A stretch of DNA of 64,000 bases. It comes from Streptomyces sp. MA5143a (GTDB taxonomy: Bacteria > Actinomycetota > Actinomycetes > Streptomycetales > Streptomycetaceae). The translations under genes and the position numbers were made by a program. This document shows positions 60,636-64,000 of this stretch, piece by piece (position 1 is the first letter of the stretch; every line of letters starts with the position of its first letter). The DNA lies in NCBI RefSeq assembly GCF_900290235.1, contig NZ_OLMK01000063.1, forward strand, positions 62,001 to 126,000, written 5' to 3'. The notes beneath the pieces were generated by a model. The model had not been told where the DNA came from, did no database searches, and worked only from the letters and a program-made list of their open reading frames with translations.

Positions 60636-61075
60636 CCTCAGTACTCAGTCGGCGCGTGGCGCCCATCCTCTTGTTCCTGCAGGTGGCCTACATCGGGCTG
60701 TTCGCCGTGCTGGTCACGGCCCTGCCGCCGGACACGGCCGAACTCGACCACACGGACACCTCGATGCTGGACACGGCGTTGTACGCCGTGACCCTGCTCG
60801 GCATCGTGATCGCCCTGGTGGGCGCAGCCGCGATCCTCGGGCTGGAGAAGGTCCGCGCACGTACCCCGCGGCCCGTGCGAGCGGGATGGCTGGGAGTCGT
60901 CGCGCTGGGCCAGGTCGCCATCGCCGTGCTGGCACTGATCAATGTCTTCGGCCAGGACCCTGGCCCGGACGTCGTCTTCGGTGCAGCTATGACGGTCGCT
61001 GCCCTGGGCATCGCCGCCGCGTGCATCTCGGAGGCGCGTACCGCTGTGCCGTTCGGACCGCACGTTCAGGCGTAA
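60632..61075 (+). CDS. four-TM membrane protein, candidate immunity protein
   Basis: 147 residues from GTG 60632, overlapping the toxin gene's TGA and preceded by AGGAGCGACA. Four hydrophobic helices: VAPILLFLQVAYIGLFAVLVTAL; ALYAVTLLGIVIALVGAAAILGL; AGWLGVVALGQVAIAVLALINVF; VVFGAAMTVAALGIAAACI. The family was not recognised. Position directly after a toxin-like gene with translational coupling is the usual place for an immunity gene, hence the proposal. Confidence 0.68.
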   Translation: MTSVLSRRVAPILLFLQVAYIGLFAVLVTALPPDTAELDHTDTSMLDTALYAVTLLGIVIALVGAAAILGLEKVRARTPRPVRAGWLGVVALGQVAIAVLALINVFGQDPGPDVVFGAAMTVAALGIAAACISEARTAVPFGPHVQA

Positions 61076-61921
61076 AGAGCCCCACCCTGCGTCCGTGGCG
61101 TCCCCAAGTACATGGTGGGGGCGCCACGATGTTTGTACGGCCCGCTCCGAGGCGAAGTCGGGAACCCGGGGTTCGGCCTGGAGGTCAACAGGGAGGCCCA
61201 AGAAGTGGAGGCGGTGTGTCTATCGTCCCGCTTCGCCGTCGCACGTGATCCACACCGAGCCGGCGAACCGCTGGGAGGTGCCGTAACTGGTGCCTCACGA
61301 TGTTGCAGATCTGGCCGCACCCGTGCCGGGGCACGGCGAGGAACTGGATGAAGTCACGTCCACCGAAGCACGTCCACCGAAGATCGGGAAGTTTTTCAGC
61401 CCCGCCGGGCCTGTCCTCGGGTCTGCTCCCTGCGGTCTCGGCCTCGCGGGCCGGCGCGGCGAGTTCAGTGGCGCTGCGCTCCACTTTCGCGACGACGCCG
61501 ACGGGGAGCCCGGCGGTCAGGTACTCCCTGCTCAGGTTTCCCACTTCCAGTCGGTCACAGGCCGGCCTCGGCCCGCCTCCGGTTGCATCTTCCTTATCTC
61601 GATGACGGCATCCGTCGAATCCTCCACCCCACCGCTCACCAGGTTTTCCATGTGATGCAGGCGAGCGGCTCCTGAGAGGTAGCGCTGGACCGCGACGGAC
61701 ACACCCACGTGTGGACGAAGGTGTGCTGTGGCACCAGGGGCTGGGCCCGCTGAGCGCTGCAGGTCGCGTAGACGAGAGATTATGCACGAACGCCGGCATC
61801 CGGCTCGCCGTGAGCTCTTCTATGGCGGCCCGCAGGGCACCCGGTTCGGGGGTGGGCGTTGGCTGCGGTCTGGACAGAGCAGGTCACATTGCACGGAAAG
61901 CCCGTGGCCCGGGGCAGTGGG
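61076..61921. other. gene-poor, probably degraded region
   Basis: About 850 bp with no convincing gene. On the minus strand a 39-codon frame (61651-61532: MENLVSGGVEDSTDAVIEIR...) overlaps a second one (GTG 61544, starting GNLSREYLTAGLPVGVVAKV) by a few bases; this arrangement looks gene-like at first, but the second frame becomes low-complexity. It could be remnants of a small two-gene unit. Nothing else is seen. Confidence 0.4.
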
Positions 61922-62422
61922 TCAGTCCGCCGCCGGTTCCCAGCGGTACCCCTCGCCCGTTTCGTCGTACGGACGCAGCAGCGGTTCCAGCTCCGTACGC
62001 ACGAGTTCGGCGTCCTCCGGCGGCAGGGTCAGCGACGCCCGCCGCATGCGGACGCTCCAGGTGGCCGGGTCGGGGAAGACCGACAGCCGCGGCACCAGAT
62101 CACGTAGGACAAGGCCCTCGCGGAACGGGGCCAGTCCCGACACTTTCATGCTGCAACCCTCGGAGTAGGAGCGCCCGCTGAAGACGACCGGCTCGTCCAG
62201 AACGTGTACTGGACTGGCGATCGCCGCCCGGCCGATGACGCGCCCCAGGTCCCGGGTCGGATTCCGGAAGCAGCCGCGCGTGCTGTAGAGGAACACCTCG
62301 TCCCCCTGCCCCAGCGTGCGCGCCGTCCTGGCCCGGCCCGCCGGGAAAGCCATCCGCTGCTCGGTGATGACCCAGCTCAGCGCGGCGCGGTCTCCGATGA
62401 TCAGCAGGTGCGCGGGGGACAT
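61922..62422 (-). CDS. EVE/PUA-like small protein
   Basis: 166 residues from ATG 62422 with AAGGTGA upstream. The sequence HLLIIGDRAALSWVITEQRM, then ARTLGQGDEVFLYSTRGCFRNP and LGRVIGRAAIASPV, suggests the PUA-like EVE/ASCH fold (GDxVxLYxT followed by the G-R-IGxA strand). Such domains read modified bases in DNA or RNA and often accompany restriction and defence genes. The C-terminal half (FREGLVLRDLVPRLSVFPD) is less familiar. It is divergent from the SMC-like ATPase gene and probably shares its regulatory region. Confidence 0.6.
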   Translation of the reverse strand: MSPAHLLIIGDRAALSWVITEQRMAFPAGRARTARTLGQGDEVFLYSTRGCFRNPTRDLGRVIGRAAIASPVHVLDEPVVFSGRSYSEGCSMKVSGLAPFREGLVLRDLVPRLSVFPDPATWSVRMRRASLTLPPEDAELVRTELEPLLRPYDETGEGYRWEPAAD

Positions 62423-62472
62423 GCGGTCACCTTAGTGGGCCCACTCCACAGGACTGACACTCCCCGCGTGTA

Positions 62473-62490
62473 CACAAGTTCGAACTCGTG
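62473..62490. promoter_or_regulatory. 18-bp near-palindrome CACAAGTTCGAACTCGTG
   Basis: The inner AGTTCGAACT is a perfect 10-bp palindrome, and the outer CAC/GTG also pairs, with one mismatched position. It lies in the divergent region between 61922-62422 and 62608, next to the GTTGAC motif. Candidate operator. Confidence 0.5.
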
Positions 62491-62505
62491 AAATCTCGTA
62501 AGCCT

Positions 62506-62520
62506 GTTGACATCGTTAAC
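62506..62520. promoter_or_regulatory. GTTGACATCGTTAAC motif shared with 29834
   Basis: An inverted repeat GTTGAC-ATC-GTTAAC with one mismatch between arms. In the wider form TGTTGACATCGTYAACG (62505-62521) it equals the reverse complement of the site at 29832-29848 except for one base. It lies 87 bp upstream of the ATPase start and includes a consensus -35 TTGACA. Confidence 0.6.
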
Positions 62521-62607
62521 GTACTTTCATCATGCTCGTAGCGCCAACAAGGCGTACCAACAGCCCGCGTGGCCCCTTCCGCCGCGCCCGCACGACGGGA
62601 CCCGACC

Positions 62608-64000
62608 ATGACCGAGCAGCCCTCCGCGTCCCTGCGCGACCTCCTCCTCGACCGTCTCCACCACTCCGACCTCACCCCCCAGGTACGGGACCTGCTGCGC
62701 GAGCTGGTCCCCGACGAGTCGTCCAGGAGCAGTGGAGGGCGTGCCGGACCCGTGCAGCTGCGGTCCATCACCGCGGCCAGCTGGCGAGGCATCGGGCCGC
62801 GGACCACCCTCGAACTGCCGCCGGGGCCCGGTCTGGTCGTCGTGGCGGGGCCCAACGGCTCCGGCAAGTCGAGCTTCGCCGAGGCCGCCGAGACCGCCCT
62901 GACGGGGCGCAACTCCCGGTGGGACGGGAAGCGGGCCACCGACTGGCAGAAGGGCTGGCGGAACCTGCACAGTCCCGATGTCACCCCCGAGGTCTCCGTC
63001 GTGCTGTCCGTCGGTGACCAGGGCGAAGCCGTGACCCTGCGGCGGACCTGGCACGGGGTCAAGGTCGACGAGGCCCGCACGCGGGTCGAGGGGGCGGACG
63101 GCACGGAGCTCAAACTGGAGGAGGTCGTCGACGCCGAGGCGCTGGACTTCGCCCGGCCCTTCCTGCCGTACAGCGAACTCGGTTCGATGATCAACGGCAC
63201 GCTCGGTGGGCTGCACGACGCCTTTTTCAAGCTCCTCGGGCTCGAACTGCTCGCCGAGCTCGACGGCCGGGTCAAGGACGTCGTCGCCGAGTGCAAGCAG
63301 ACGGTCGATCACTCGGTCGCCCTCACCGCGGGGCTCCTCGCCGACCTGGGTGCGGTCGACGACCCCAGGGCCCGCGAGGCGGTGCAGGCGCTGTCGGGGG
63401 CCAAGCCCGACCTCGGCCGGGTGCGTGCCCTGTTGGCGAGCCGTGCCCCCGCCGCCGAGGCCGAGCTGGCCCGGCTGCGGCGGCACGCGACGCTGACCGG
63501 ACCGGATCTGGCGGAGGTCGGCGGAGCAGTCGCCCGGCTGCGGGAGGCCGCCGCGGCAGCCGAGGAGGCCCGGTACGGCAGTGCCGAGGAGGCCCGCCGC
63601 CTGGCCCGGCTGCTGGAGACGGCGATCGAGCACCAGCGGCGCTCCCGGACCACGGACTGCCCGGTCTGCGGCGCGGAGAACCGGCTCGACCGGACGTGGG
63701 CCGAGCAGACGCGGGCGGAGGTGGAGCGGCTCCAGGCGGCGGCCACGGAGGCCGAGGCCGCCCGCCAGGAGACGTCGGTCTCGGTGCGGGCCGCACACGA
63801 CCTCGTGCAGCCGGTACCGGTGTGGCTGCGGGGCGAGACCTCCCCGCTCGCGACGGTGTGGCAGGACTGGGCCCAGTGTCGGGACATCACCCACCCCAGG
63901 GAGCTGGCGGACCGCGTCGAGCGTGCCGCCGCCGCACTGGACGACGCGTGCAGGCAGGTGCGGGAGGAGGCCGCCCGGCAGCTCGCCGAGCATGACGGGG
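62608..64000 (+). CDS. SMC/Rad50-like AAA ATPase, N-terminal part (3' end outside window)
   Basis: The frame from ATG 62608 stays open to the window end (464 codons visible). Walker A is GPNGSGKSS (81-89, K87) after a LRSITAASWRGIGPRTTLELPPG strand pair typical of SMC-like N-lobes. Coiled-coil-forming segments (VQALSGAKPDLGRVRALLASRA; LREAAAAAEEARYGSAEEARRLARLLE) lead to CPVCG (C351, C354), a zinc-hook-like motif, then more coiled coil. The Walker B/signature lobe would lie to the right. Rad50/DndD-type ATPases work with nucleases in repair or phage defence; the partner should be the next gene, outside this window. Confidence 0.85.
   Translation, partial: MTEQPSASLRDLLLDRLHHSDLTPQVRDLLRELVPDESSRSSGGRAGPVQLRSITAASWRGIGPRTTLELPPGPGLVVVAGPNGSGKSSFAEAAETALTGRNSRWDGKRATDWQKGWRNLHSPDVTPEVSVVLSVGDQGEAVTLRRTWHGVKVDEARTRVEGADGTELKLEEVVDAEALDFARPFLPYSELGSMINGTLGGLHDAFFKLLGLELLAELDGRVKDVVAECKQTVDHSVALTAGLLADLGAVDDPRAREAVQALSGAKPDLGRVRALLASRAPAAEAELARLRRHATLTGPDLAEVGGAVARLREAAAAAEEARYGSAEEARRLARLLETAIEHQRRSRTTDCPVCGAENRLDRTWAEQTRAEVERLQAAATEAEAARQETSVSVRAAHDLVQPVPVWLRGETSPLATVWQDWAQCRDITHPRELADRVERAAAALDDACRQVREEAARQLAEHDG

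Noticed and set aside
61185..61799. 204-codon minus-strand frame and overlapping plus-strand frames in 61076-61921
   Set aside because: Mixed low-complexity translations with no domain and no ribosome site; treated as degraded DNA.
62473..62490. GTTCGAA inside 62473-62490 as a tRNA T-loop
   Set aside because: No acceptor, D or anticodon arms around it; it is explained by a palindrome.
1..64000. CRISPR arrays, rRNA, tRNA, insertion-sequence transposases or integrase genes
   Set aside because: No regularly spaced long repeats, no RNA gene sequences and no transposase or integrase motifs were seen, so the mobility mechanism of the accessory region stays unknown.

Overview
High-GC DNA with strong third-position GC bias, frequent GTG/TTG starts, 4-bp start/stop overlaps, a complete FO synthase (fbiC), Tat-type secretion and Streptomyces-style intergenic inverted repeats: this is a Streptomyces, or close relative, chromosome. 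No tRNA, rRNA or CRISPR array was found.

Positions 1-29,600 look like ordinary chromosome. They open with the end of a catabolic operon (SDR, luciferase-like monooxygenase, D-aminoacylase-type amidohydrolase, aldehyde dehydrogenase; 1-4891). Scattered single genes follow: secreted proteins, a virginiamycin B lyase-like propeller, methyltransferases, F420-type oxidoreductases plus fbiC, an M6 metalloprotease, LamG and FG-GAP secreted proteins, an apparently inactive ADP-ribosylglycohydrolase, a GNAT/kinase pair, a DoxX-like protein, a sodium:solute symporter and an SDR.

At about 29,660-29,830 a conserved-looking gene is cut off after roughly 36 codons, and from there the content is accessory. 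Part A (30,000-47,901) is a co-directional five-gene cassette: a 2100-aa fusion of Ser/Thr kinase, DEAD/DEAH helicase, DUF1998 and a nuclease-like C-terminus; a SNF2/DrmD-like helicase; an Eco57I/DrmMI-like adenine methylase; an unknown 418-aa protein; and a 950-aa protein with a CoiA-like nuclease domain and three copies of an unnamed C-terminal domain. It resembles class 1 DISARM and phage-growth-limitation (Pgl) logic but matches neither gene set as I know them. Part B (47,992-52,016) has a GntR regulator facing a train of tiny overlapping genes across a large inverted repeat, then NUDIX, MazG-like and TerD genes with gene remnants.

Part C (52,230-57,088) is a translationally coupled five-gene operon: a two-TM coiled-coil membrane protein, a small MotB/ZorB-like one-TM protein, a TerY-like VWA protein, a PP2C phosphatase and a divergent kinase. 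It reads as a membrane sensor or stator joined to a phospho-signalling triad. Part D (57,519-61,075) is a secreted polymorphic-toxin-type protein with a candidate membrane immunity protein. Part E (61,922-64,000) is an EVE-like small protein divergent from an SMC/Rad50-like ATPase that runs off the window.

A 15-bp GTTGAC-N3-GTYAAC motif lies upstream of both the part A cassette and the part E ATPase, which suggests shared control across the island. Family assignments are from reading motifs only; no searches were run.
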